This document shows positions 37,566-46,462 of a DNA stretch of 64,000 bases, piece by piece (within the stretch, counting starts at the first letter, position 1; the number at the start of each line of letters is the position of its first letter). Position numbers and translations under genes: made by a program. The notes under the pieces are model-generated. The model made no database searches. It worked only from the letters and a program-made list of their open reading frames with translations, and was not told the origin of the DNA. This DNA is from Leptospira semungkisensis (GTDB lineage Bacteria; Spirochaetota; Leptospiria; Leptospirales; Leptospiraceae), in the NCBI RefSeq assembly GCF_004770055.1, contig NZ_RQEP01000018.1, positions 589,977 to 653,976 on the forward strand. The letters are read 5' to 3'.

Positions 37566-38813
37566 ATGCAACAGAAGATTCTTCAACTCGTTTACTTCAT
37601 CTTCGGGGATCCCAAGAAAAATTCCTTAGAACATAGATTATTCAACACGATCTCTCTCGTGAATGGGATCTTAAATATTGTAGGATCCGTTTTCGAAGAA
37701 GAGGCCGAATATTCCGCAAGGATCATATTCTTCAACGTCGTCTCGGGCCTCATTCTCTTGATCATGTATTATTTCTCCAGGGTAAAGAGCATCTACTACT
37801 CCTTATTCTGGCCTTTGAATCTAACGATTCTATTTTATCTCTCTTCTCTTTGGTTCTTGCATGGAGGTTCCAACGGAGGAAATCATTATTACTTTATCCC
37901 AGCCCTGGTAATCGCGACGATTTTATTAAAAAATCATAATATAATTCTGATATATGCGTTCTATGGAATCGTTACGGCATTTCTATATACCTTCGAATAT
38001 TTCTATCCGAATTTCATTGTGCCTCAAAAAGATAGGCATACAGAATACATGGACCTGGGAGGAAACTTTCTTTTCGTTCAGATCCTAACCGGAATTTTAA
38101 TCTTTATTTTGAGTAGGAATCTGAATATAGAGAGAAAGAAATCCGACAACCTTCTTCGGAACATCCTTCCTGAATCCATAGCTGACGAGTTAAAAAAGAA
38201 CGATACAGTCCAACCGCAGAAGTATGATAGCGTTACAGTATTGTTCACAGATATGGCTGGCTTCACCAAGATCGCAGAGAATATGACTCCGGAGCAATTG
38301 GTGGGAGAGCTTCATTATTTCTTTGCGGAATTCGATAAGATCGCTAAGAAATATGGATTAGAAAAAATTAAAACGATCGGTGACTCTTATATGGCTGCGG
38401 GAGGACTCCCTACTCCGAATCGTACTCATGCGATGGATGCAGTCTATTGCGGATTGGAATTCCAAGAATTCATGCGCAGGCACAAAGAAGAACGACTGAA
38501 GGCGGGACTTCCTACATGGGAACTTAGGTTAGGGATCCATACTGGCAGCGTGGTAGCTGGCGTAATAGGAACAGAAAAATTTGCCTACGATATATGGGGA
38601 GATACAGTAAACACTGCAAGCCGCATGGAAAGCTCGGGTCTGCCAGGAGAAGTGAATATCTCTAAAGACACATTTCATTTAGTCCGAGAAAATTTCATCT
38701 GCGAATCTAGAGGATTGATAAAAGCTAAGAACAAGGGAGAGATAGAAATGTTCTTAGTAAAAGGACTTAGATCCTCTGACTTGGAAGAGAGTAAGATCCC
38801 GGCCTTATCTTAA
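37566..38813 (+). CDS. Class III adenylate cyclase, membrane-bound
   Basis: A 415-residue protein with about six membrane segments in the first 190 residues and a C-terminal class III cyclase domain (about 215-395). Key residues are present: metal Asp in LFTDMAGFTK (near 228), the second metal Asp and adenine-selecting Lys in EKIKTIGDSYMAAGG, and the adenine-selecting Asp and transition-state residues in YDIWGDTVNTASRMES. The Lys/Asp pair points to ATP rather than GTP. The stretch FLRNILPESIADELKKND before the catalytic domain is the usual linker helix. The membrane part could sense a signal. Confidence 0.88.
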   Translation: MQQKILQLVYFIFGDPKKNSLEHRLFNTISLVNGILNIVGSVFEEEAEYSARIIFFNVVSGLILLIMYYFSRVKSIYYSLFWPLNLTILFYLSSLWFLHGGSNGGNHYYFIPALVIATILLKNHNIILIYAFYGIVTAFLYTFEYFYPNFIVPQKDRHTEYMDLGGNFLFVQILTGILIFILSRNLNIERKKSDNLLRNILPESIADELKKNDTVQPQKYDSVTVLFTDMAGFTKIAENMTPEQLVGELHYFFAEFDKIAKKYGLEKIKTIGDSYMAAGGLPTPNRTHAMDAVYCGLEFQEFMRRHKEERLKAGLPTWELRLGIHTGSVVAGVIGTEKFAYDIWGDTVNTASRMESSGLPGEVNISKDTFHLVRENFICESRGLIKAKNKGEIEMFLVKGLRSSDLEESKIPALS

Positions 38814-38890
38814 AATATTTCCAGGCCAAATGATTGCTTCTTGACTAGGAGTTTATAGGAAAGAACGTAAACCAACTCGTTTTCTTTTCC

Positions 38891-40300
38891 ATGAATTTCA
38901 ACAGCATTGGTTTTCTAATATTCATTTCGATCACCTTCTTCCTCTACTACCTACCCTTCTTAAAGAAATTTCAGTTGGCAATCGTGGTAGGAGCAAGTTT
39001 CTATTTTTATGCCTATTCTGATCCATGGCTTTTGATCCTACTCTTGTTTTCCATATTTTGGAATGCGAGTATCGTGTATCTCATCCAGTTACCCGATTTC
39101 AAGAGCAAGAAAGCGGTACTCGCTCTCGGTGTAGTACTCAATCTCACTGTATTGTTCTTTTTTAAATACAGTGGATTATTCGCTAAGACCTTTTTAGGAA
39201 ACTCGCAAGGGACCGACCTTCACTGGATCTTTCTCATTCCTTTGCCGATCGGAATCTCTTTCTATACATTCCATGGGATCAGCATGGTTGTGGATTTTTA
39301 TAGGATAGGGCCAGAGATATTAAAAGAGAAAATTTCTTATCCAAATCTTATTCTGAAATCATCACTCTATATAAATTTCTTTCCTCAGTTGGTAGCAGGC
39401 CCCATCGTAAAGGCCAAAGAATTCTTCCCACAGATCAAAGCAAAGGATTTCAAAGATATCCCTTGGTTATCCGCGACTAAGATATTGATCCTCGGGTATT
39501 TTTTAAAGACGGTAATCGCGGATAATTTGAACGATCTAACCTTCGTGATCGATTTTCCGTACAATTCGCATCATTCTTCCTTTGCCTTGATCCTATTGAT
39601 CTTCGGATATTCTGCGCAGATCTTCGCAGACTTTGCAGGATACTCGCTCATCGCGATAGGAACCGCTCTACTTTTCGGATACCAGCTACCGACTAACTTT
39701 AATTTTCCTTATATATCATCCAACTTTTCAGAGTTCTGGAGACGCTGGCATATATCTCTCTCAACTTGGCTGAGAGATTATCTCTACATTCCTTTAGGTG
39801 GAAACAGAAAGGGGAATCTGAGAACTTATATAAACTTATTTTTAGTAATGGCCTTAGGAGGCCTATGGCATGGAGCAGAATGGAGGTATATGGTCTGGGG
39901 GATCGGTCACGGATTATTATTACTCTTAGAAAGATTCCTCGAACAAAATTTTCCCTTCTCTCTGCCTAAAAATAAAATTACGTTTTTCTTAAAGGGACTT
40001 TTCGTATTCCTTTGTGTTTCGCTTCTTTGGTTATTATTCAGGCTTCCGAATTTTGAAAAGGCAGTACAATATTTAGGGCTCATAGGTTCCAACATTGCCT
40101 TGGCTACGGACTGGGAACTTTGCTCCTTCCTTCTTTTCTTTTCTATCCCGGTGTTTTTATATCATGGATATGGATGGTATAAGGAAAGATCCACGCAAGC
40201 ATCAAACGAATGGGTTTCCGTAATCGGATATTCATTTCTTCTCTTCCTAATCGTATTGAACCGCGGACCTTCTGCGTCCTTTATTTATTTTCAGTTCTAA
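38891..40300 (+). CDS. MBOAT-family O-acyltransferase (AlgI-like)
   Basis: A 469-residue inner-membrane protein with many hydrophobic segments. The catalytic His is in LGGLWHGAEWRYMVWGIGHG (H327), and FWRRWHISLSTWLRDYLYIPLGG is the AlgI/DltB signature. These enzymes move acyl groups, often acetyl, across the membrane onto polysaccharides or other envelope polymers. The following gene, 3 bp on, looks like the SGNH-type periplasmic partner that usually completes transfer. The acceptor is not known; no polysaccharide synthesis genes are adjacent. Confidence 0.92.
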   Translation: MNFNSIGFLIFISITFFLYYLPFLKKFQLAIVVGASFYFYAYSDPWLLILLLFSIFWNASIVYLIQLPDFKSKKAVLALGVVLNLTVLFFFKYSGLFAKTFLGNSQGTDLHWIFLIPLPIGISFYTFHGISMVVDFYRIGPEILKEKISYPNLILKSSLYINFFPQLVAGPIVKAKEFFPQIKAKDFKDIPWLSATKILILGYFLKTVIADNLNDLTFVIDFPYNSHHSSFALILLIFGYSAQIFADFAGYSLIAIGTALLFGYQLPTNFNFPYISSNFSEFWRRWHISLSTWLRDYLYIPLGGNRKGNLRTYINLFLVMALGGLWHGAEWRYMVWGIGHGLLLLLERFLEQNFPFSLPKNKITFFLKGLFVFLCVSLLWLLFRLPNFEKAVQYLGLIGSNIALATDWELCSFLLFFSIPVFLYHGYGWYKERSTQASNEWVSVIGYSFLLFLIVLNRGPSASFIYFQF

Positions 40301-40303
40301 ATT

Positions 40304-41182
40304 ATGAAATTCTACCTTAGACTTTTTTTCTTCTTCTTACTATTCTTGGGAATATATTCTATTTTAGTAAAATTTGTATCTCCGACCAAAGTCCCGAAGC
40401 AAAGTTGGTGGCAGCATAATCGGATCAGAGTAGAGACCTTCCTAACTTCCGGAAGGGATGCTAAGTATATTATCACTGGCTCTTCTATGTCGGATAGAAT
40501 GATTCCTGCAGAAAAATCGGGTTGGTTCAATCTTTCCTTAGTAGGAGAAGGTGCCCTGACAGGACTTTCCGTTCTCGCTCACTCGGATTCTTCTCCCAAA
40601 TATGTCTTTATAGAAGTGAATCAATTATCCGTTCAGGAAAATTCCAAATTTGCAAAGGAGAATACGGATCCGTTCTTTGTTTTTACTCGCAGGAATTTTC
40701 CGGTCCTCCTTTCTGAAAAGCAACCGTTCAACTTTCTCTCCGGAGTCATTTTAGAACTTCCTAATATACTTGGCTTACAGATCCCGATACAAGCGAACGA
40801 AACATCTACTGCAAACTCGGAAGAACTTCAAAAAAAACTAAAAGAAGAACATTTAGAAGAAGTTACTCGCTGGTATGGAGCTGCTGTAGAAAAAAAGAAA
40901 TTGGAAGAGAGAATGTCTTCTCTTTCTTCTCTTCTTCTACAGTTGGAAGCGAAAGGTATCCGGCCAGTCTTCTTCGAAATGCCGATGCATCCCAAGATCC
41001 TTGCTTCGCCCAAAGAAACCGGGACCAGAGAAATTACTCGGACACATTTTCCGGAAACGAAGTATCTTTGGTACTTCGCAAAAGGAGGCCCATTTGAGGA
41101 TAGCGACGCGCTTCATTTGGCTTATCCGGAAGCAAATCGATTCTTTGCAGAATTGAAAGAATACGCAGAAGAACTTCCGTAA
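40304..41182 (+). CDS. SGNH-like periplasmic partner of MBOAT protein
   Basis: A 292-residue protein with one N-terminal membrane segment (about 5-24). The nucleophile region reads ITGSSMSDRM (a GSS variant of GDS), and near the C-terminus DSDALHLAYPEANRFF supplies an Asp-x-x-His pair. This layout fits AlgX/AlgJ- or DltD-like partners that hand an acyl group from the MBOAT protein to its target. It follows the MBOAT gene by 3 bp. Overall similarity to a named family is not certain. Confidence 0.65.
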   Translation: MKFYLRLFFFFLLFLGIYSILVKFVSPTKVPKQSWWQHNRIRVETFLTSGRDAKYIITGSSMSDRMIPAEKSGWFNLSLVGEGALTGLSVLAHSDSSPKYVFIEVNQLSVQENSKFAKENTDPFFVFTRRNFPVLLSEKQPFNFLSGVILELPNILGLQIPIQANETSTANSEELQKKLKEEHLEEVTRWYGAAVEKKKLEERMSSLSSLLLQLEAKGIRPVFFEMPMHPKILASPKETGTREITRTHFPETKYLWYFAKGGPFEDSDALHLAYPEANRFFAELKEYAEELP

Positions 41183-41299
41183 CAGTTCCCACATGTGGGA
41201 ACTGTTGAAATTTGAAGTTGCTGAAAAGCGGATTGTGTGGTAGGGGAAATTTGCTCTCCCACGGGCCACTCCCCCCACCCAAACCAGGGCGGGGGCCCT
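41183..41299 (+). repeat. Dispersed intergenic repeat, copy 1 (upstream of metQ)
   Basis: Begins immediately after the stop codon of the SGNH-like gene. It opens with a perfect 22-bp palindrome (41183-41204) of the form CAGTTCCCAC plus its complement, continues with a region matching copy 2 (AGTTGCTNAA, GGAAATTTGCT, CTCCCAC), and ends with a GC-rich hairpin at 41263-41298 (GGGCC and GGCCC arms). Copy 2 at 43939 is in the same orientation. No coding potential. Confidence 0.85.
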
Positions 41300-41420
41300 C
41301 TTCGCGCGCCTGCACTATAGCAGCCAAATTTTCCAATATAATAGAATTATCCTTGCCGGAATCCTAACGTTAATTTCAGAGTTAATGTAGGAACTATATC
41401 ACGGCGAGGTTGATTGCTCG

Positions 41421-42248
41421 ATGAAATCAAAGGTTTTCTCATTATTTCTGATTCTCTTTTCCCTTCTTTTGGATTGCGGAAAGAAAGAAGCTCCCAAACT
41501 GCCAGGCGATCGCAAGGATCTGAAAATCGGGATCTGCCCCGGGCCTTACGGCGATCTTCTCAAAAAGGGAGTCTTTCCTGATTTAGAGAAGAAGGGATAT
41601 AAGATACAGATCGTGCAATTCAGCGATTATATCCAACCCAATTTAGCACTGGCGTCAGGTGATATAGACGCGAACCTATTTCAGCATGTTCCTTATTTGA
41701 AAAAATTCACCGCTGACAAAGGGTTGAAGTTAGCCGCCATCGTTAATGTTCCGACTGCACCTATGTCTGTATTTGCAGGAAAAACTAAGAATCCGAAAGA
41801 TCTGAAAGAAAAAGGTTCGATTGCACTCCCGAATGATCCTACAAATCAATTGAGAGCATTAAAGCTTTTCCAAGAATTAGGTTTTATTAAAGTAAATCCG
41901 GATGCCATCCCTACTAAAGCTTCTCTGAACGATATCTTGGAAAATAAAAAACAGATCCAATTTCTTCCTCTTGAAGCAGCCCAACTCCCCAGATCTTTGG
42001 AGAGTACGGATTTCTCCGCAATCAACGGAAATTTTGCCATCGCTTCCGGATTGGATCTGACAAAGGCTGTTATTCTCGAGACTTTAGCCGAAGAACATAA
42101 AAACATAATTGTTGTGCGCGAGGACGAGAAGGACAGCGTATTTGCAAAGGATATCGTTTCCGCTGTCCAGTCCAAAGAATTCGAAGAAGTGATCGACAAA
42201 GATTTTAAAGGATTCCAAAAACCAGAATGGTTTGGAAAGAAGAAGTAA
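41421..42248 (+). CDS. metQ: Methionine ABC transporter substrate-binding lipoprotein MetQ
   Basis: A 275-residue NlpA/MetQ-type binding protein with a lipoprotein signal ending LLLDCGKK (Cys19). The core (DLKIGICPGPYGDLLKKGVFPDLEKKGYKIQIVQFSDYIQPNLAL, VNVPTAPMSVFAGK) is typical. It delivers L- or D-methionine to MetNI. The ATPase gene overlaps its 3' end. No SAM riboswitch is recognisable upstream; a repeat element fills most of that gap. Confidence 0.92.
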   Translation: MKSKVFSLFLILFSLLLDCGKKEAPKLPGDRKDLKIGICPGPYGDLLKKGVFPDLEKKGYKIQIVQFSDYIQPNLALASGDIDANLFQHVPYLKKFTADKGLKLAAIVNVPTAPMSVFAGKTKNPKDLKEKGSIALPNDPTNQLRALKLFQELGFIKVNPDAIPTKASLNDILENKKQIQFLPLEAAQLPRSLESTDFSAINGNFAIASGLDLTKAVILETLAEEHKNIIVVREDEKDSVFAKDIVSAVQSKEFEEVIDKDFKGFQKPEWFGKKK

Positions 42249-43267
42249 ACTCCATTCCCGAAACTATATTAGAATTTAGGAATGTCTTTAAGGCATTCCC
42301 GAAATCCCAACATCCTGCAATCAGCGATATCTCCCTCTCGGTTCAGAGAGGAGAGATTTTCGGGATTATTGGTACTACTGGTGCCGGCAAAAGCACTCTG
42401 CTTAGATTCGCTAATTTACTCGAAAGTCCGGATTCAGGGAATGTTCTTTTCGAAGGTAGGGATGTTTCCTACTTATCCGGCAAAGAATTAAGAAGTCATC
42501 GCTCCAAAGTGGGAATGGTATTCCAACAATCTCATTTGGTGCTGAACCGAAAGGTATTCGATAATATCGCCCTTCCCCTCAAAGCTCTTGGATGGAATAA
42601 GGAGCAGATCAAAGAGAGAGTCCTCGAGCTTTTAAGATTGATCGGTCTCGAGGATAAGATCGATTCCTACCCAAGCCAACTCAGCGGCGGGCAAAAGCAA
42701 AGGGTCGGAATAGCAAGAGCAATTGCAAATCATCCTCGCCTTCTTCTTTGCGATGAGCCAACTTCCGCATTAGATCCAGAGACAACCCGTTCCATTTTAG
42801 GACTATTGAAAAGTATTCATAAAAAATTCGGAATCACTATATTGATCGTCACTCATGAAATGGAAGTAGTAAGAGAGATCTGTGATTCGGTCGCCGTTAT
42901 CGAAAAAGGAAAATTGATCGAATTAGGATCTTCGTACTCCTTATTCGCAGATCCTTCGCAAGAGATCACTAAGAAGCTTACCGGAGGAGTCTTAGATCAT
43001 TCCATTCCAGAAGAAACCTTAGCCAGGACCAAGGGAAGAATTCTAAAAATCGTTTTGAAAGATCAGGTAGCGACAGAGCCGATCCTTGGAAAAGTAATCC
43101 GTGCTACGAACTACGTTCCGAATATTCTACATAGCAAGATCGAATATATTTCAGGGAAGCCGATCGGAGTCTTTTATCTGGAAACGGAACAGGACAATTC
43201 AAGTACCGAAACGATCCGCTCCGCTTTTGTCAGATACGGTGCTCAAGTAGAGGAGATCTACAGATGA
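42227..43267 (+). CDS. metN: Methionine ABC transporter ATP-binding protein MetN
   Basis: A 346-residue ATPase with Walker A GTTGAGKST, signature LSGGQKQRVGIARAIA and Walker B LLLCDEPTSALDPET. The C-terminal ~80 residues (LKIVLKDQVATEPILGKVIRATNYVPNILHSKIEYISGKPIGV) form the NIL/C2 domain that binds methionine and inhibits transport. The ATG at 42227 overlaps metQ by 22 bp, consistent with coupled translation. The domain layout separates it from other importers of the same class. Confidence 0.95.
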   Translation: MVWKEEVNSIPETILEFRNVFKAFPKSQHPAISDISLSVQRGEIFGIIGTTGAGKSTLLRFANLLESPDSGNVLFEGRDVSYLSGKELRSHRSKVGMVFQQSHLVLNRKVFDNIALPLKALGWNKEQIKERVLELLRLIGLEDKIDSYPSQLSGGQKQRVGIARAIANHPRLLLCDEPTSALDPETTRSILGLLKSIHKKFGITILIVTHEMEVVREICDSVAVIEKGKLIELGSSYSLFADPSQEITKKLTGGVLDHSIPEETLARTKGRILKIVLKDQVATEPILGKVIRATNYVPNILHSKIEYISGKPIGVFYLETEQDNSSTETIRSAFVRYGAQVEEIYR

Positions 43268-43938
43268 GTTTTGAAAAATGGCAATCCCTTCTTCCCGATC
43301 TGACTGTTGCCTTCGGTCAAACATTCTTAATGTTAGGGATCTCACTGAGCATAGCATTGGTCTTCGGAATACCTTTAGGCTTTCTTATTTATCTCACAGA
43401 CAAGAGACTGTTTCTTAAAAATAAAATCGCCTATTCTACATTAGGTGGTCTGGCAAACCTGATCCGCTCCGTGCCATTCGTTATTCTTTTGGTGGCCTTG
43501 ATCCCTCTAACTCAATTCTTGGTGGGAACTACGATCGGACCTTTGGCAGCTTCCGTTTCCTTATCCGTGGCAGCTATTCCCTTCTTAGCAAGGTTAGTCG
43601 AAACCTCTCTGAGAGAAATTCCGGAAGGCGTCTTAGAAGCAGCGATTTCGACGGGAGCGAGCCTTCCTCTAATCATAAAGGAAGTCCTCATGCCGGAAGC
43701 CTTGCCAGGGATCTTGTCTGGAATTACGGTCACCACAATCAGTTTGTTAGGCTATTCCGCAATGGCCGGAATCGTCGGTGGTGGGGGAATAGGAGATCTC
43801 GCCATCCGATTCGGTTACTATAGATACGAAGACGATATCATGATTTCCACAGTATTAGTCTTAGTGGTTCTCGTGCAGGTCTTTCAATGGTCAGGCGATT
43901 TGATCCGAAGAAGGAGCGACAAGAGAGCCAGAGACTAA
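43264..43938 (+). CDS. metI: Methionine ABC transporter permease MetI
   Basis: A 224-residue permease with five or so membrane segments and the coupling loop EGVLEAAISTGASLPLIIKEVLMPEALPG. It overlaps metN by 4 bp. Its stop codon is immediately followed by the second repeat copy. Confidence 0.94.
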   Translation: MSFEKWQSLLPDLTVAFGQTFLMLGISLSIALVFGIPLGFLIYLTDKRLFLKNKIAYSTLGGLANLIRSVPFVILLVALIPLTQFLVGTTIGPLAASVSLSVAAIPFLARLVETSLREIPEGVLEAAISTGASLPLIIKEVLMPEALPGILSGITVTTISLLGYSAMAGIVGGGGIGDLAIRFGYYRYEDDIMISTVLVLVVLVQVFQWSGDLIRRRSDKRARD

Positions 43939-44056
43939 CAGTTCCTACATGTGGGAACTATCGAAAAATGAAGTTGCTAAACTAAGGATTTTCTGGTATT
44001 GGAAATTTGCTTCTCCCACAGGCCACTCCCCCCACCCGAACCAGGGCGGGGGCCGT
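43939..44056 (+). repeat. Dispersed intergenic repeat, copy 2 (downstream of metI)
   Basis: Starts directly after the metI stop, as copy 1 starts after the stop before metQ. The first 22 bp are an imperfect form of the same palindrome, and the GC-rich hairpin at 44021-44054 matches copy 1 almost base for base. A further partial copy of the palindrome half (CAGTTCCCAC) lies at 44073-44082. Both copies may act as transcription barriers around metQNI. Confidence 0.85.
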
Positions 44057-44193
44057 TTCGTCTCTCCTCGCACAGTTCCCACGTGCAAATTAACTGCTCA
44101 TCCGTCTAACTGAACGATCCGTTCCATTCGCTTTTTCGTTCTCTTCTTAAAATCTGAAACCCTTAATCCGTTATTACGGATATAATTTCCACC

Positions 44194-44805
44194 ATGTCAA
44201 ACACCACGATATTGCAAAAGGAAGTTAGCAAGAATCACCAAGATGTGATCGAGGCTAATCATAAGTACGTTTCCGAGTTCGGCAAGAAGGGAGAACTGGC
44301 TCTTCCTCCTGCAAGAAGCTTCACTATTCTAACTTGCATGGACGCAAGATTAGATCCGGCCAAATACGCAGGTCTATCAGAAGGGGACGCACACGTTATC
44401 CGAAACGCTGGAGGAAGGGCAAGCGACGACGCGATTCGTTCTTTAGTCATCTCTCACAAACTCTTAGGCACTAAAGAATTTTTCGTGATCCATCATACCG
44501 ATTGCGGGATGGCCCTATTTACGGATCCGATCATTCGCAACCTATTATCCAAAAGTCTGAAGACAGCGACTGTGGACTCTAACGGGTGGAAAAACTTGGA
44601 GGAATCTGGAGGCTCGGATGAAGCCGCTCATATTTCCTTCCTTACTTTCGAGGATCTGGAGAAGAGTGTGATCGATGATGTTAGCCGTATCAGAAAGCAC
44701 CCATTGATCCCGAAAGATATCCCTATCTACGGATATTATTATGATGTGAAAACCGGAAAGTTGGTGGAAGTAGAAGAAGCGACTCGTATCGGCAGGGCTT
44801 CTTGA
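44194..44805 (+). CDS. Beta-class carbonic anhydrase
   Basis: A 203-residue protein. Zinc ligands C48, H101 and C104 and the catalytic D50/R52 dyad are visible in [10 protein letters not shown] and IHHTDCGM. The enzyme interconverts CO2 and bicarbonate in the cytoplasm. The active-site strand [18 protein letters not shown] is conserved. It belongs to the short clade seen in Bacillus YvdA and mycobacterial relatives. Followed by a strong bidirectional hairpin. Confidence 0.92.
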   Translation: MSNTTILQKEVSKNHQDVIEANHKYVSEFGKKGELALPPARSFTILTCMDARLDPAKYAGLSEGDAHVIRNAGGRASDDAIRSLVISHKLLGTKEFFVIHHTDCGMALFTDPIIRNLLSKSLKTATVDSNGWKNLEESGGSDEAAHISFLTFEDLEKSVIDDVSRIRKHPLIPKDIPIYGYYYDVKTGKLVEVEEATRIGRAS

Positions 44806-44843
44806 CTCGTATTTGAATCTTCTCTAAACCCTCACTTCTTTTA

Positions 44844-44878
44844 CGATACGGGATAAAGCCCATGTTTATCCCGTATCG
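44844..44878. terminator. Hairpin between carbonic anhydrase and convergent gene
   Basis: A 14-bp perfect stem (44844-44857 with 44865-44878; 7-nt loop). On the plus side GTTCTTTTC follows; on the minus side TAAAAG. It can separate the two convergent transcripts. Confidence 0.75.
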
Positions 44879-44917
44879 GTTCTTTTCATTAGATATTCTT
44901 AAATTAGAATTCCGTCC

Positions 44918-46291
44918 TTATATTCGGATCGTATACCCGAAGGACCAGATAATACTATGCAAAGGTATCCTTTGTTCCAAGTGCTTATTTACTAAGGCTT
45001 GTTTCACGTTTGGATCCAAAGATGAATTCATGATCGAGTTCAAAACATACTGATTCACCAATCCGTATCCTTTAGAAGGATCTATTGTCAATCCATCGTT
45101 CGTATTGGAGGTCAACGGTTGGACCAAATTCGCCCCCGGAACAGTTCCTACAGTTTGCCCGCCTACCGTATTAGGATAATAGTAACTATTGTCTATCATA
45201 TAGGTATTTGGTCTGTAAACGTCTGTAATCGAGAATATCATCCCTAAATACTTTAAGGTTACCTTATAATCGATATTCCGAATTCCCGACCTTCTATCAA
45301 TATTATCATTATAGTATTGATAACCAACATCAATCGAAGGTTGTATCTTCAAGTCCTGAGTTATTTCGTATTCATGATTAATCGAGAATCTATGAAATGT
45401 GGAACCGTTGAACGCATTCGTAGGATATCCGGATTCTTGGTCCTTCTCCCCTCCTATACTCGCTCCTCCAATCCTTTCCGAAGAGGTCCTCATATTGAAT
45501 TGGTAATGAGGATGCAGATATTGTAATACAGGCAATGTCCAACCGAATGTAAATAGACTTAAAGCAAAGTCAGGCTGAGTATTTACATAGTAGATCCATC
45601 CGGTATTAAAATCCCCCAAACGATTTGTAGTCCATCTATAGTTCAAGAGACCAGCCAAGCCTTCTCTTAAACCGTTAGTTTCTTTTCTAAGTTGGTAGGT
45701 TCCTGGATCGGCAGCCATCTGAGCTGGAGTAGCTGCAGGGCCATAAGGATGGGACTGATAAACGCTATCCACATCTCGATTCGTTCTAGCAGTAAGAGGA
45801 GAATATTCCCGGATCGTAAGATTCAATCCTTCCAAGGCCGTAGGAATTACCACCGTCGTGTCTAAAATGAGAGATTTAGGCATATTAGAATATCGTAAAT
45901 CTCCTCTTCTATCGAATGAGTTCCCATACAAGCTATTACCGTTAATGAATACGTCATTTGTAAGCGCTTGGGTCCATACCACATCGTAATTTCGTTTTCC
46001 AGCTGCAGGCAAACCTGGGCTGGATGGCTTATTCTCTAGAACCAGCCCGCCCTTGTCTTCCTTGGTATTGGTGATCGATTCCACTTCTGATTTTAGGATC
46101 CTGACAGGGATCGCATCTTCCAGGGTGAAAATATAATAATCGGGAGCTTCCTTCTCCAATTTCAGGTTCTTTAAGATCTTTCCGGACTTGAGTTTAACCT
46201 CATCTCCAAGCAAAGAGGGAATCATAAAGAACGAAATTATAAGAAAGGATAAGCCCCGAAACGCCTTCTGCATCAGTTTGAGACCGTTCAT
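44918..46291 (-). CDS. Outer-membrane-type beta protein, ArsR-linked
   Basis: A 457-residue protein starting at ATG 46291 behind GGAGAA; a longer reading lacks a signal. Signal peptide about 1-31 (FLIISFFMIPSLLGDEV). A short N-terminal SH3-like piece (VKLKSGKILKNLKLEKEAPDYYIFTLEDAIPVRILKSEVESI) precedes a long beta-rich part with many Tyr, Asn and Arg, ending in the aromatic-containing YTIRI. This resembles a membrane barrel. No family is recognised. It is divergent from an ArsR regulator, whose palindromic sites overlap its promoter. Confidence 0.6.
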   Translation of the reverse strand: MNGLKLMQKAFRGLSFLIISFFMIPSLLGDEVKLKSGKILKNLKLEKEAPDYYIFTLEDAIPVRILKSEVESITNTKEDKGGLVLENKPSSPGLPAAGKRNYDVVWTQALTNDVFINGNSLYGNSFDRRGDLRYSNMPKSLILDTTVVIPTALEGLNLTIREYSPLTARTNRDVDSVYQSHPYGPAATPAQMAADPGTYQLRKETNGLREGLAGLLNYRWTTNRLGDFNTGWIYYVNTQPDFALSLFTFGWTLPVLQYLHPHYQFNMRTSSERIGGASIGGEKDQESGYPTNAFNGSTFHRFSINHEYEITQDLKIQPSIDVGYQYYNDNIDRRSGIRNIDYKVTLKYLGMIFSITDVYRPNTYMIDNSYYYPNTVGGQTVGTVPGANLVQPLTSNTNDGLTIDPSKGYGLVNQYVLNSIMNSSLDPNVKQALVNKHLEQRIPLHSIIWSFGYTIRI

Positions 46292-46366
46292 TGCAGAGTT
46301 CTCCTTTTGATCCTGGCAATTTCTTTTTGGCTTGCCGCCTTCGATTGCCAGACAGGGCAGCAATTA

Positions 46367-46384
46367 GTTCAATAATTCTTGAAC
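46367..46384. promoter_or_regulatory. Operator 1, ArsR-type palindrome
   Basis: GTTCAA-N6-TTGAAC perfect inverted repeat. On the minus strand its first two bases overlap the -10 hexamer, so a repressor bound here would block transcription of the outer-membrane-type gene. Confidence 0.75.
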
Positions 46385-46410
46385 TATAAAACTTAGAAAG
46401 TGCTTGTCAA
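46383..46410 (-). promoter_or_regulatory. Sigma-70-type promoter for outer-membrane-type gene
   Basis: -35 TTGACA (46405-46410 on the minus strand) and -10 TATAGT (46383-46388), spacer 16 bp. The -35 is a perfect consensus hexamer. Confidence 0.75.
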
Positions 46411-46416
46411 TCTTTT

Positions 46417-46434
46417 GTTCAAATATTATTGAAC
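46417..46434. promoter_or_regulatory. Operator 2, ArsR-type palindrome
   Basis: Second GTTCAA-N6-TTGAAC copy, with its centre 50 bp from that of operator 1, about five helical turns. It lies 28 bp upstream of the ArsR start codon and could autoregulate the regulator. Confidence 0.7.
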
Positions 46435-46462
46435 TATTAGACCTTTAGGGAAAAAAAATTTT

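Noticed and set aside
41300..41420. SAM riboswitch before metQ
   Set aside because: No conserved SAM riboswitch core or alternative terminator could be traced; the gap is mainly a repeat element.
41183..44088. CRISPR array
   Set aside because: Only two full copies 2.6 kb apart with genes between; no regular spacers and no cas genes.
44862..45053. Small plus-strand frame after carbonic anhydrase
   Set aside because: Starts in the terminator stem and lies antisense to the end of the barrel-like gene.
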